Source: Deroplatys truncata (Eukaryota > Arthropoda > Insecta > Mantodea > Mantidae). Taken from it: a stretch of DNA of 64,000 bases. Where the stretch lies: the NCBI GenBank assembly GCA_030765065.1, contig CM060979.1:15963001-16027000 (forward strand). Reading direction: 5' to 3'. Positions within the stretch are counted from its first letter, which is position 1. Each line of letters starts with the position of its first letter. A program made the translations under genes and the position numbers. Shown piece after piece: positions 21,105 to 31,722 of this stretch. Under the pieces are notes generated by a model that saw only the letters and a list, made by a program, of their open reading frames with translations, searched no databases and had not been told where the DNA came from.

Positions 21105-23182
21105 ACCGAGCAGGATGGCTCAGGCGGTAAAGTCTGTGGCCCATATTCAAATCTCGTGGGCCGACCAATCTGTCAGGTTTTTTTCGAGATTTTCCTCAGT
21201 CGCCAAGGTAAATATCGCATTGGATATTAAACACCACGACCCAAAGTTCCACCTTAACTTAAAAACAATAGTAAAATAAGTGGTATTAGCGAATGCTATG
21301 CCACTATCCGCAGACAATGTAAGCAGTTAGACTGGACGGCACCCTAACGCCAACTGCACGGCACGAAGCACAAGATCCGGATGCCATGCGCTGGGGGTCT
21401 GTGGGCACGAGACGAAGCAAGATGGCATGGGTACAGGGATGAGACCTAGAAGACTAACTGCCCGCCTTTCTGTGTGAAGGCGGCGGTTGGACTGGATGGC
21501 ACCCTAATGCCATCTGCACGGCAAGAAGCGGCTAGTTACAGGGATGAGACCTAGAAAACTAACTGTCCGCCTTTCTGTGTGAGGGCGGCGGTTGGACTGG
21601 ACGTCACCCTAATGCCATCTGCACGGCAAGAAGCGGCTGGTTACAGGGATGAGACCTAGAAGACTAACTGCCCGCCTTTCTGTGTGAGGGCGGCGGTTGG
21701 ACTGGACGTCACCCTAATGCCATCTGCACGGCAAGAAGCGGCTGGTTACAGGGATGAGACCTAGAAGACTAACTGCCCGCCTTTCTGTGTGAGGGCGGCG
21801 GTTGGACTGGACGTCACCCTAATGCCATCTGCACGGCAAGAAGCGGCTGGTTACAGGGATGAGACCTAGAAGACTAACTGCCCGCCTTTCTGTGTGAGGG
21901 CGGCGGTTGGACTGGACGTCACCCTAATGCCATCTGCACGGCAAGAAGCGGCTAGTTACAGGGATGAGACCTAGAAAACTAACTGTCCGCCTTTCTGTGT
22001 GAGGGCGGCGGTTGGACTGGACGTCACCCTAATGCCATCTGCACGGCAAGAAGCGGCTGGTTACAGGGATGAGACCTAGAAGACTAACTGCCCGCCTTTC
22101 TGTGTGAGGGCTGCGGTTGGACTGGACGTCACCCTAATGCCATCTGCACGGCAAGAAGCGGCTGGTTACAGGGATGAGACCTAGAAGACTAACTGCCCGC
22201 CTTTCTGTGTGAGGGCGGCGGTTGGACTGGATGGCACCCTAATGCCATCTGCACGGCAAGAAGCGGCTAGTTACAGGGATGAGACCTAGAAGACTAACTG
22301 CCCGCCTTTCTGTGTGAGGGCGGCGGTTGGACTGGATGGCACTCTAATGCCATCTGCACGGCACGAAGCGGCTAGTTACAGGGATGAGACCTAGAAAACT
22401 AACTGTCCGCCTTTCTGTGTGAGGGCGGCGGTTGGACTGGACGGCACCCTAATGCCGCCTGCACGGCATGAAGCAGGTAGTTACAGGGATGAGACCTAGA
22501 AGACTAACTGCCCGCCTTTCTGTGTGAGGGCGGCGGTTGGACTGGACGGCACTCTAATGCCATCTGCACGGCATGAAGCAGGTAGTTACAGGGATGAGAC
22601 CTAGAAGACTAACTGTCCGCATTTCTGTGTGAGGGCGGCGGTTGGACTGGACGTCACCCTAATGCCATCTGCACGGCAAGAAGCGGCTGGTTACAGGGAT
22701 GAGACCTAGAAGACTAACTGCCCGCCTTTCTGTGTGAGGGCGGCGGTTGGACTGGACGTCACCCTAATGCCATCTGCACGGCAAGAAGCGGCTGGTTACA
22801 GGGATGAGACCTAGAAGACTAACTGCCCGCCTTTCTGTGTGAGGGCGGCGGTTGGACTGGACGTCACCCTAATGCCATCTGCACGGCACGAAGCGGCTAG
22901 TTACAGGGATGAGACCTAGAAAACTAACTGTCCGCCTTTCTGTGTGAGGGCGGCGGTTGGACTGGACGGCACCCTAATGCCGCCTGCACGGCACGAAGCA
23001 GAAGATCCAGTAGCTATGCGTTGGGGTCTCTGTGACATGTGACGGAGCTGATGGTTACAGGGATGAGACCTAGAAGGCTAACTGTCCATCACATATCGTT
23101 ATAAGAGTTATCCACCAACAGATCCGTCGTGATATGACCAGGGAGTTAAAGCGACGTAAAATAAAATAGAATTTAAAAAAAG
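21105..23182 (+). mobile_element. SINE-like retroposon containing a 105-bp tandem array
   Basis: The head ACCGAGCAGGATGGCTCAGG resembles a tRNA A box and ATTCAAATCTCG a B box. The 3' end reads GAGTTAAAGCGACGTAAAAT then an A-rich tail. The whole 2.08 kb is bounded by near-identical 13-bp repeats, ATAAAATGTTTAT (21092-21104) and GTAAAATATTTAT (23183-23195), and splits an old RC-1 copy cleanly. So the array seems to have been carried in, or to have grown, within one retroposed unit. Confidence 0.65.
21331..23090. repeat. 105-bp minisatellite array, 14 core units plus two longer end units
   Basis: Fourteen units of exactly 105 bp run from 21491 to 22960 without an indel, e.g. CCGCCTTTCTGTGTGAGGGC ... 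TTACAGGGATGAGACCTAGA. The first unit (21331-21490) is 160 bp and the last (from 22961) also carries an extra segment, 48-55 bp, containing AAGATCC ... ATGCG.TGGGG.TCTGTG that all core units lack. Units vary at a few linked sites (GGCTGG/GGCTAG, AGAAGAC/AGAAAAC, CTGCCC/CTGTCC). Confidence 0.95.
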
Positions 23183-23355
23183 GTAAAATATTTATCTTGA
23201 ATTTTCTGGTAATAGCCTGTGAAGTCCTCTTCATTCCAAATTATATTTAGAGCTGAAAATACGAGCTAAGTGTAGTACACCAATCGAAAGTTCTCCGTCT
23301 CTACAATATCTCAAAAATGTCAAATTCGAAATTACTTCTTTAATTGCCAAATTAC

Positions 23356-23716
23356 TTGCAAAATACGCCTCGATTTCTCAACAATTGGCTGTTGTTACTT
23401 CATTGCCACCTATATTTGTTGCGATCAAACAGAAGAATACATTGATCACAGCGTTGGTAACCATGTCACCGAACATTTATCCGCTAAAAAGAAGACGTCA
23501 TAAACTTAAAACTGAATATGCACTTAAAGCTAAATTATTTTGTTCTGTTCGTTGTGTTATTGCAAACATGCGTCAATTTCACAACAATGGCTGTTTTAAG
23601 CTCATGGCCTCCTGCATTTGTTGCAATCAAACAGAAGAAAAAGTTCATTTACCACCGATAGGTAGATCACATCGTTGACAACCATGTCACCCGCTAACAA
23701 GAAGATGGTGTCACAA
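23356..23716. repeat. Diverged direct repeat, two units about 206 bp apart
   Basis: Unit 1 (about 23356-23500) and unit 2 (about 23563-23716) share the order GCAAA(A/C)ATRCG, ATTTCNCAACAATGGCTGTT, TTTGTTGC(G/A)ATCAAACAGAA and AACCATGTCACC. No family recognised. A 97-codon open frame across them (23385-23678 +) is probably incidental. Confidence 0.7.
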
Positions 23717-23756
23717 GCATAAAAGTGATGTAATGGTATTACCCTATATATGAAAC

Positions 23757-24275
23757 GCTTTTAGAAGTTTTTTAGTTTCTAAAATATGACTCTAACGATA
23801 TTTATTAAAATACCATATATGAAAGATATTTACATGACAAATAAAATGTATATCTTGAATTTTCCGGGAATAGCCCCCGAAGTCTTCATTCGGAAGGAAT
23901 TTTGTATAAACATGTATAACTGGTAAACTATAGAAAAATGTACATCTCCTTTAACATACAATTTATTTAAAATAAGGTTATTTTTTGTGGCACAAGCCGT
24001 TTCTGAGATATCCGCTATTAAAGGTTCGAATTGTTCAATAATTATCATTCTTTTAAAGTGCCACCCATTTTCAGTTGTTTCTCGCGATGTCATGGAAACA
24101 GTATGGAATTTTAAGGCCAGCATATAGCGTCCAGTTGTTAAACATTTGACTATCGCTGTTCTCTTTGTATCTATAACGAAAATAAGCTTGAGTAAGAATA
24201 ATTTGTATACCCACTAATAAACTATGGAGGATGGAGAAAGCCATGTGAATGCATCACATAAGAATTTTTTATAAT
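23757..24275 (-). mobile_element. Old RC-1 remnant, 5' half
   Basis: Minus-strand old-subfamily copy ending on the right in GAGAAAGCCATGTGAATGCA. It contains TTTCTCGCGATGTCATGGAA and GCCAGCATATAGCGTCCAGT, both diagnostic of the old subfamily. Confidence 0.75.
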
Positions 24276-24306
24276 CGTCGCTTGTTCATCCTTTCTGGCT
24301 GTATTT

Positions 24307-24458
24307 TGAGGCAGTATTTTTACTTTCTCTACTACGTATAGTAAGTAGGGGAAGTATTGCATTCCACCCAAAAATTCGATACCGAGATTTCACCGGAAAT
24401 ACACGTTTTGAGACCTCCTGAATCCAAAAAAAGCATTTTTGGAAACATGTCCGTGTGT

Positions 24459-24491
<33 letters not shown>

Positions 24492-26086
24492 AACAGCATA
24501 ACTCAAAAACGAACAATCGGATAAGCACCAAACTTGGTATTTAGGTTCAGTATCTTCCAGAGATGCGACCCGAAGGTTTTCAAGAAAATCCCCCCACCCC
24601 AGACTACCCTTTACATGGAAGATTTTTTGAAAATTTTAATTTTCTCAAAAATGGCTCTAACGATTTTGATGAAAATATCATATGTTTAGGGTAATGTCAT
24701 GAGAAATGAAATGTATATCTCGAATTTTCTGGGAATGTCTCCAAAAGTATTCTTCATTGTGAACGACTTTTGCATAACTGGTAAACCATAAGAGATAGAC
24801 AAGATTTTACTACACAAGAAATGTAGATCGCGTTAAAATACACAACTTATGTCATATACATTTCTTTTGTTGAGTGAACCGTTTTCGAGATATTGCTTGT
24901 TATTTCCTTAAATTTTCCAATACTTATACTTTTTCTCAAATGCGTTATTCATTTTTTTTATGTCCTGGACATGCAAAGAGAATGGAATGCGTCACATAGC
25001 AACCAGCGTTAAAATATTTGACTATCGCTTAAAAGCTACCATATTTTCCTTGCATCTACAAGAAAATTACCAATAAGATTGACATCTCGATATCTCGATT
25101 AACATGTAGCATATGGAGAATAGGCGTTTGTAAAATTAGGTTGTACAAGAGTAGAGAAAGTTATGTGAGTGTAACACATCAGATTTTTAACACTTAAATG
25201 AGTTCAGTCTAATTATATAATATATAAATTCAATAACAGCCCGCCTTAAAGCAATGTGTGTATGTAACAATATATAAAAAGTGTATATTACAGTCATTGT
25301 AAATGTTTATATTATTGTAAACATGTGTAATAATGTTATGTGAATGCATTACGTAATTTATTAATGTAGGAGCTGTGAGAAAGAGAGTAAAAGTTGCTAA
25401 CAATGAGGTAACCTTGAGGCAATCATAAGTAAGAAACTTTAATAATGCTACTAGTCATTATTGGAGCAACAATCATGTGAATTTTCAGACAGGTTATAAA
25501 TAGCCAACCAACAACCAGAAAAAGCTTTAGTTAAATGAAGGTATTCTATTGGAGTTGGATTAGCCAAACAGAAACTGAAATATAGCAAAATTTACAAATT
25601 CAGAAGTCAGCTGGTTGTAGACAGTGTTTCTAACCGGACGCGAGATGCGTCCTCGAGAAGTTTAATACGTATTCAGTGTGAGACGAAAATAGTTTACGTG
25701 TTAAAAAGTGCAAGTAACTAATAAAAAAATCCCACAGCTCTCTATATCAGTGAAGTGTTATTTAAATCGTGTCAAGCATTAATAAAAGGAGTGAAGTAAA
25801 ATTATAATCTGTGTAAGCCTTAATTTTTTAGTCATACCACTCCCTGCTAAGACATTCTGACGCAGCCGAGGCAAACATACATATATAATATTTAAAGAAA
25901 CAGTCAAAATTACAAAGTTAATATTTTTTAAACATTTGGGGCAAAGGCCACCTGAAAGTACAAAGGAAACTTTTTACCATACGTGCGGTTGCAACTACTT
26001 CAAGTTCGGCTCCCCAACATAAGAACTACAATACAACTCCTACTTCAAATCGGCTTTCCATACGTGAAGCAACAACCAACTTCAAT
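24307..26086 (+). mobile_element. Family B LTR-like repeat with nested RC-1
   Basis: TGAGGCAGTATTTT is separated from TTTAACACTTAAATGAG by an RC-1 copy; the rest runs in the same order as 14610-16387, including CTAACCGGACGCGAG, AATAAAAGGAGTG and CGGTTGCAACTACTTCAAG. The right end meets a LINE fragment. Confidence 0.7.
24320..25193 (-). mobile_element. RC-1 element, full-length young copy
   Basis: Complete minus-strand copy, from TTACTTTCTCTACTACGTAT to CACATCAGA, with (GT)n at 24454-24490. It is inserted in the GTATTTTTAACAC site of family B; intact versions of that site are at 14623-14638 and 30171-30182. Confidence 0.9.
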
Positions 26087-26290
26087 TTATGATCCAATAA
26101 GGGATATCCTGCAACAGATCTTAAAAATTTCATTTCTGCCGATCCAATTTTTCTTTTCTGCTTTATGTTTAAGGCCCACGTTTCACTTGGATACAGAAGT
26201 ATAGGAACTGCCATTGTTTTATAAAATTTTATTTGCGCCTCCTTCCTTGCCTGTCTTAGTACTTTCGTTATGTTGACACACATAATATTG
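26087..26290 (-). pseudogene. LINE fragment downstream of the reverse-transcriptase palm
   Basis: Minus-strand translation ARKEAQIKFYKTMAVPILLY ... SETWALNIKQKRKI ... AEMKFLRSVAGYPLLDHKLK is the region after the palm found in a common insect LINE, and is homologous to the KFYKTIALPTLPYT piece near 1417. It is truncated at both ends. Confidence 0.75.
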
Positions 26291-26931
26291 AATGTATTGT
26301 CTACATGTAATACATCCCAGGTCTCTTAAATATTGCAAATTGTTCTAAGTCTTGTATGAACACAAATTCTAGTAGATACTCGGTGAATATTTAGGAATTA
26401 CTAGTATTATTCATGCACTATCTGACGTGAATATTTTATTCATAACGTTTACATGCTAGAAGCTTTTTTGTGCCAAGGTTTACAATGGCAATATACAATA
26501 GGCTTAATCAAGATGATAATTACCTTTCAAGATGAAAAATGGGTTTTTAACGCCTGATGAATATCTGCTTAATATTTCCTTTCTTTGGGTTATCAGTAGA
26601 AAAATCTAGAATATCTAAAGTGTAACAAATATACGACCTTATGACTTGCGGAGCATGACGAACGTCTCATGTAAATGTAAACAGGAACCAAGGCAAATAG
26701 GAACAAAAAACGTGTACTTAGTTTATGATGCGGGTGTATTAATCTATGTCCGGCAACAACGATTTACTATTGTGACATTAGTTGTTTGTAAAGTAACCTA
26801 AAGAGTGGCAAAATCTTGAAACATTTCACAATTATTTACGGAATGTACTAATAATATAAATTAATTAAATCCTCTCTTATAGCAGTTTTCAATGTTTCTA
26901 GTTTCCTGTGTCTGCATTAATAACATATTAG
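26291..26931. other. Unassigned AT-rich region
   Basis: No repeat, coding or RNA signal recognised. Confidence 0.4.
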
Positions 26932-26944
26932 TTGTTAAATAAAG

Positions 26945-27218
26945 TCGTCCTCCGTGGTATAATGGTTACCATGCCAGCCTCTAGTTCCCGAGATCGTGGG
27001 TTCAACCCCGACGGAAGGCGATGGATTTCTTTGGGCGTAAAAATGTTTAGCATGGCTTCCATCGGAAGGGTGGTGCCGTGTCGTAGATTTACGGCACGTA
27101 AAAGAACCTCAAGGCTGATAAAGAGGCCTCTGAGCAAAATTACCGGTCTTTCACGCCCACAATAGAATGGGACGCTATGGACCATACCGTTAAAGCGCGT
27201 CCATAAATTAAAAAAAAA
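26945..27218 (+). mobile_element. SINE-C, full copy with target-site duplication
   Basis: The tRNA-like head TCCTCCGTGGTATAATGGTT (A box) with B box GGGTTCAACCCCG is followed by CCGTGTCGTAGATTTACGGC, GGTCTTTCACGCCC and CGTCCATAAATT with an A-tail. Flanked by the perfect 13-bp duplication TTGTTAAATAAAG (26932-26944 and 27219-27231), the mark of LINE-driven retroposition. Other copies: 10499-10752 (-), 16388-16505 (-), 48943-49193 (+). Confidence 0.9.
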
Positions 27219-27253
27219 TTGTTAAATAAAGCCTTTTCTCGCGCCCCTAACCA

Positions 27254-27810
27254 TCACATCTGGTGTTTGTCCGTTATCCCGCTCAACAATGCAGCCCTCC
27301 AGATTGCGCTCACCACGGTATCACCGGACACGTTGAAGCGGGACTCGTTCAAAAGGACTACATTTTGCCACTCAGCACCCCAGTGACGGTGTTTACGTGC
27401 CCATTGCAGTCGGAGGAGCTTGTGGTTTCTGGACAATGGAAGCCGACGTAATGGCATGCATGCAAGCAGTCCAACCTGCAGCAGACGACGAGGAACCGTT
27501 GATGCAGACAAGCTCACACCTGTTTCGGTGCTCCAGTATCGAGCCAACATTGTGGATGAAGCTGTACGGTCCGGTATGGCCATGCGGACAAGATGACGGT
27601 CATCCCGTGCTGTGGTCCAGTACCCGCTCTTCGCTGCGTACGATATTCATCTATCCACTGCTTCCACACAGGCATCACTGTTGTAGCATCATGCCCTGTA
27701 CGAACCGAAATGTTACGATATGACAAACCCGCTTCCCGGAGACCGATCATTCTGCCCCGTTCGAACTCACTCACATGCCGATATCGCTCCATTTGACGTC
27801 GACGAGGCAT
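27254..27810 (-). pseudogene. Truncated Tc1-type transposase
   Basis: The start is MPRRRQMERYRHVSEFERGR at 27810, followed by helix-turn-helix regions (MIGLREAGLSYRNISVRTGH; STETGVSLSASTVPRRL). A frameshift occurs near 27550. The first catalytic motif, usually F(S)DESRF, reads LLNESRFNVSG, replacing the aspartate with asparagine. The coding region ends just after it, so the second D and the E are missing. No terminal repeats identified. Confidence 0.8.
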
Positions 27811-27939
27811 ACTGGCAGTCACTTTATTGTTTCCATCTTGTTTCACAGCTGTGCACTGACTACACTGGGCGCAACACTGACCTTGTCGGACCGACACGAG
27901 AGGGCTACGTGCACCCCAACTCTCTGCAAACCTAAGCAC

Positions 27940-28591
27940 TTATTGCTTGCACACTCTTCTACACTTTCACCAAGTTTGGAGTTATTCGGGAAATTCTTTC
28001 TTGGTGTTGCAATTTTCACAAACGGCAGTGTAAATGGGATCTTGGTGTAAAGTGTTGCAATTTATTTACCTGCAAATAAGAACTGCCAAAGCTAAAGTCT
28101 ATCCGATAAGCAATTTCAAATTCTAAATATGTTATGACTCGGTTACATCATGCCTTCCCATTTGCGCACATGTTTCCAATTCACTGAAGTACAGACAAAT
28201 TAAATCGGAATATCAAAAAGCTTACATAAAATGAATAATACTGGGGCATCTTGTTACACAAAACCAGCTACTGTTGTCTGTTCTCTCAACTTCCTCGAAA
28301 GATAAAAGTGACCACCAAGAAAGTGTAAAGGGTGAAATACGAAGCCGAATTTCAGGGAAGGTTGGCGCTTGGGCGGAAGTGATCATAAATTTCAACTTGA
28401 CGTTTTTCCCGTGAATTAATATGAAGCTTGTAGTTTGGAGCAGTGGTCCCCTTCTTAGGTCATCATGAAACGGAAGTGCTTATACATTTTTCTAGCTCAT
28501 ATGCAATAGCATGACAGAGAGAACCTTGGCGCCGCCTGTTAACAAACTGTTCCGGTCGAGCTCTATGGAACATGTAACAGGCACAGATTCT
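27940..28591. other. Unassigned region
   Basis: The left part may belong to the 5' flank of the Tc1 remnant (paired TGTTGCAATTT motifs at 28001 and 28050). Nothing else recognised. Confidence 0.3.
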
Positions 28592-29044
28592 TACCTCGCT
28601 CCTAGTACGTAGAGCAAGTATTGCAAAATTTGACACCGAGATTTCACCGGAAATATACGTTTTGAGGCCCCATGAATCCAACGAAAAGCCATTTTTAAAA
28701 AAATGCCTGGGCATGTTAACAGCATCAACAAAAACGAAATTTTCAGTAAATACTAAAGTTGGTATTTAGGTCCAGTATCTTCCAAAGATGCGACATGAAT
28801 ATTTTCTATAAAATCCCCCCTCCAAATTAAGCTTTAATTGAAGATTTTTCGAAATTTTTGACATTCTCAAAAATGGTTCAAATGATTTTGATTAAAACAC
28901 CATATTTAAGATAATTACATGTCAAAATGTATATCCTGAATTTTCTAAGAATAGCTTGTGAAGTCCTTTTCATTCGGAAGGAATTTTGTATAACCTTGTA
29001 TAACTGGTAAACGTAAGTGATAGACAAAAACGTACTGCAAAAAA

Positions 29045-29954
29045 TCTGATGTGTTACACTCACATGATTTTCTCTACTCTTGTACAAACTATTTTTACAA
29101 ACGCTTATTCTCCATATGCTTCATGTTAATCGAGGTAAACATTTGCAGAGTCTATCTTATTGCTAATTTTCTTGTAGATGTAAGAGGAATATATATTTAC
29201 AAGGGCAATATAGAAATACAGTAGCCTTTAAGCACATACATATCTCTTAATAGCTGATTGCTAGGTGCAGCACCATTCTCTTTGCCACAGATTAATACTC
29301 TTTGCATATCCAAGACAAAAAAATGAATAAGGAATTCCCATTTGAGAAAATAAGTATTGATAAATTTAAGGGAATAACAAGCAATATCTCGAAAATGGTT
29401 CAATCAACAAAAAGATGTATATGACATAAATTGTGTATTTTAACGCGATCTACATTTTTTGTGTAGTAAAATTTTGTCTATTTCTTATGGTTTACCAGTT
29501 ATGCAAAAGTCGTTCACAATGAAGCATACTTTTGGAGACATTCACACGAAATTCAAGATATACATTTTATTTGTCATAAAAATATCTTAAACATATGATA
29601 TTTTAATCAAAATCGTTATAGCCATTTTTGAGAAAATTAAAATTTTCGAAAACTCTTCCATGTAAAGGGTAATCTGGGGTGGGGGGATTTTCTTGTAAAC
29701 ATTCGTGTCGCATCCTTGGAAGATACTGAACCTAAATACCAAGTTTGGTGTTTATCCGACTGTACGTTTCTGAGTTATGCTGTTCACAGACAGACACACA
29801 CATCCACAGACACACACTCGCACATGTTTCCAAAAGTGCTTCTTTTTTGGATTCAGTGGGTCTCAAAACATATATTTCCGGTGAAATCTCGGTATCGAAT
29901 TTTTGGGTGGAATACAATACTTCCCCTACTTACTATACGTAGTAGAGATAGTAA
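29045..29954 (+). mobile_element. RC-1 element, full-length copy
   Basis: Complete from TCTGATGTGTTACACTCACA to TAGTAGAGATAGTAA. It carries an extra 5' segment (ATATATTTACAAGGGCAATA, near 29190) shared with the copy at 52090-52980, so the two form a subgroup. Inserted in the ACAAAAAATG run of an old RC-1. Confidence 0.9.
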
Positions 29955-30157
29955 AAAATGTAAATCTCTTTAAAAGAAACTATTTAATCTAAATGTCTTT
30001 TTTTGTGGCGTAAGCAATTTCCGAGATATCACTAATAATACTTCAGTTTGTTCAATACTTTGCCATTCCTTAATTTCCTGTGAATTTTCAGTTGCTTCTC
30101 GCGATGTCATGGAAACAGTGTGCAATTTTAAGGCCAGCGTATAACGCCCAGTTCTTA

Positions 30158-31108
30158 TGAGGCAGTATTTTTAACACTAAAAGGATTTCAGTCAAATTAT
30201 ATAATATATAAATTCAATAACATCCCGCCTTGAAGCAATATGTATGTAATAATTTATAAAATTATGTAACAGTCATTGTATATTATTGTAAACATGTTCA
30301 ATAATGTTATGTGAATAGATTACGTAACTTAATAATGTAGGAGCTGTGAGAAATAAGTTAAAAGTTGCTAACAATGAGGTAACAATGAAGTAACCTTGAA
30401 TCAATAATGAGTAAGAAAGTTTAACAGTTTTTAAAAATAGCCAATCAACAACCAGAAAAAGCGTTAGCTAAATAAAGGTATTCTATTGTATTAGGAATAG
30501 CCAATCAGAGACTTGAAATACAGAAATTTACAAGTTTAGTCGGTTCAAATCAGTTCAGTTGCCTGCAGACAGTGATTGTAACCAGACGCGAGACACATCC
30601 TCGAGAGATTTAATACGTATTCGTGTCAGAAGAAAAATAAGTTTACGTGTTAAAAAGTGCAAGTAATTAATAAAAAGAATCTCACAGCTCTCTATATCAG
30701 TGTTATTTAAATCGTATCAAGTATTAATAAAATGAGTGAAGTAAAATTATAATCTGTGTAAGCCTACATTCTTAGTCGTACCACAACCCTGCCAACAGAA
30801 ACGTCTCTCTTACAAATACTGACGCAGCCGAGGCAAACATAAATATTAAATACTTAAAGAAACATTCAAATTACAAAGTTAATATTTTTTTAAACATGGG
30901 GCAAAGGCCACCTGAAAGTACAATTTGGGGCAAGGCTACCGGAAACTGTTTACTATACGTGCGGTTGCAACTACTTCAAGTTCGGCTCCCCAACAGTTGA
31001 AATATAATACAACTCCTTCAATACAAACTACTTCAAATTGACGCCCAAAGCGTGGTGCAAATAAATAATATAACAAAACATCTTCTCAAATTGGCATCCA
31101 TACATGAA
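30158..31108 (+). mobile_element. Family B LTR-like repeat, uninterrupted
   Basis: The only family B copy without an RC-1 insertion, giving the empty-site sequence for the others. Same landmarks as 14610-16387. It lies inside an old RC-1 between CCCAGTTCTTA and CTATCGCTGTC. Confidence 0.7.
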
Positions 31109-31280
31109 GCTATCGCTGTCCTCTTTGTATTTATACCGAAATGTGTAATGTAGCTGTTTCTACAAAGGTAAAAATATAGAAAAATTAAAATATAGAAAAA
31201 TAAGCTTTCGTAAGTATAGTTTGTATACCCACTAATAAAAATAGAGGGTCGAAAAGTCATGTGAATGTATGAATTTCAAT

Positions 31281-31722
31281 ACAATCGCTTGGTATGGTAC
31301 ATATTAAGTTCAAGGCTAAGACAAAAAAAAAAAGGCTGTTTAACATTTTGAAATTAGTATGAGAGCTTTGCAGTGCGTGTTCCTATATTGAGAGCCCCAG
31401 GTAATGTTAGCTATCCTGACAGCGGGACGGACAGACTGACACATTTCGGTAAGCGTTTCCCCGTGCTCACAGTGACGGGCAACCAAAACAGCTCAGATGC
31501 TTTCAGGGTGAAAGAGAAGCGCTAACTTAATCTGACGGAAAAATGAAATCAGTTTGAAATGCTCTCGTTATTCACATCAGTATAAATCCGGGATATTTGT
31601 CCATCAGAACTGCCTTTCCTTTCACCTCTGACAATTTATTGTTTCGGTTTTTACCGCCAGGATACTTGACTCGCTTTCATAATGTTTGCAGTAGGGGAAT
31701 ATACTTCTCTGGTGTGTATATT
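31281..31722. other. Unassigned region
   Basis: No repeat or gene recognised. Confidence 0.3.

Larger units (their letters stand above)
20438..23240 (-). mobile_element. Old RC-1 copy split by two retroposed elements
   Basis: The pieces are 20438-20628 (3' end, hairpin decayed to CTACGAACAGTAAG), 20971-21104 and 23183-23240, in the correct RC-1 order once the SINE at 20629-20970 and the satellite-bearing SINE at 21105-23182 are removed. Confidence 0.7.
28592..31280 (-). mobile_element. Old RC-1 copy split by a young RC-1 and a family B repeat
   Basis: The pieces 28592-29044, 29955-30157 and 31109-31280 together give one old-subfamily RC-1 in proper order: 3' end (GATTTCACCGGAAATATACG), palindrome region, TTCTCGCGATGTCATGGAAA, GCCAGCGTATAACGCC, then CTATCGCTGTCCTCTTTGTA and GTCATGTGAATGTA. 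Confidence 0.75.

Noticed and set aside
21331..23090. Possible CRISPR-like repeat array
   Set aside because: Units are contiguous 105-bp tandem repeats without unique spacers, in a eukaryotic genome; it is a minisatellite.
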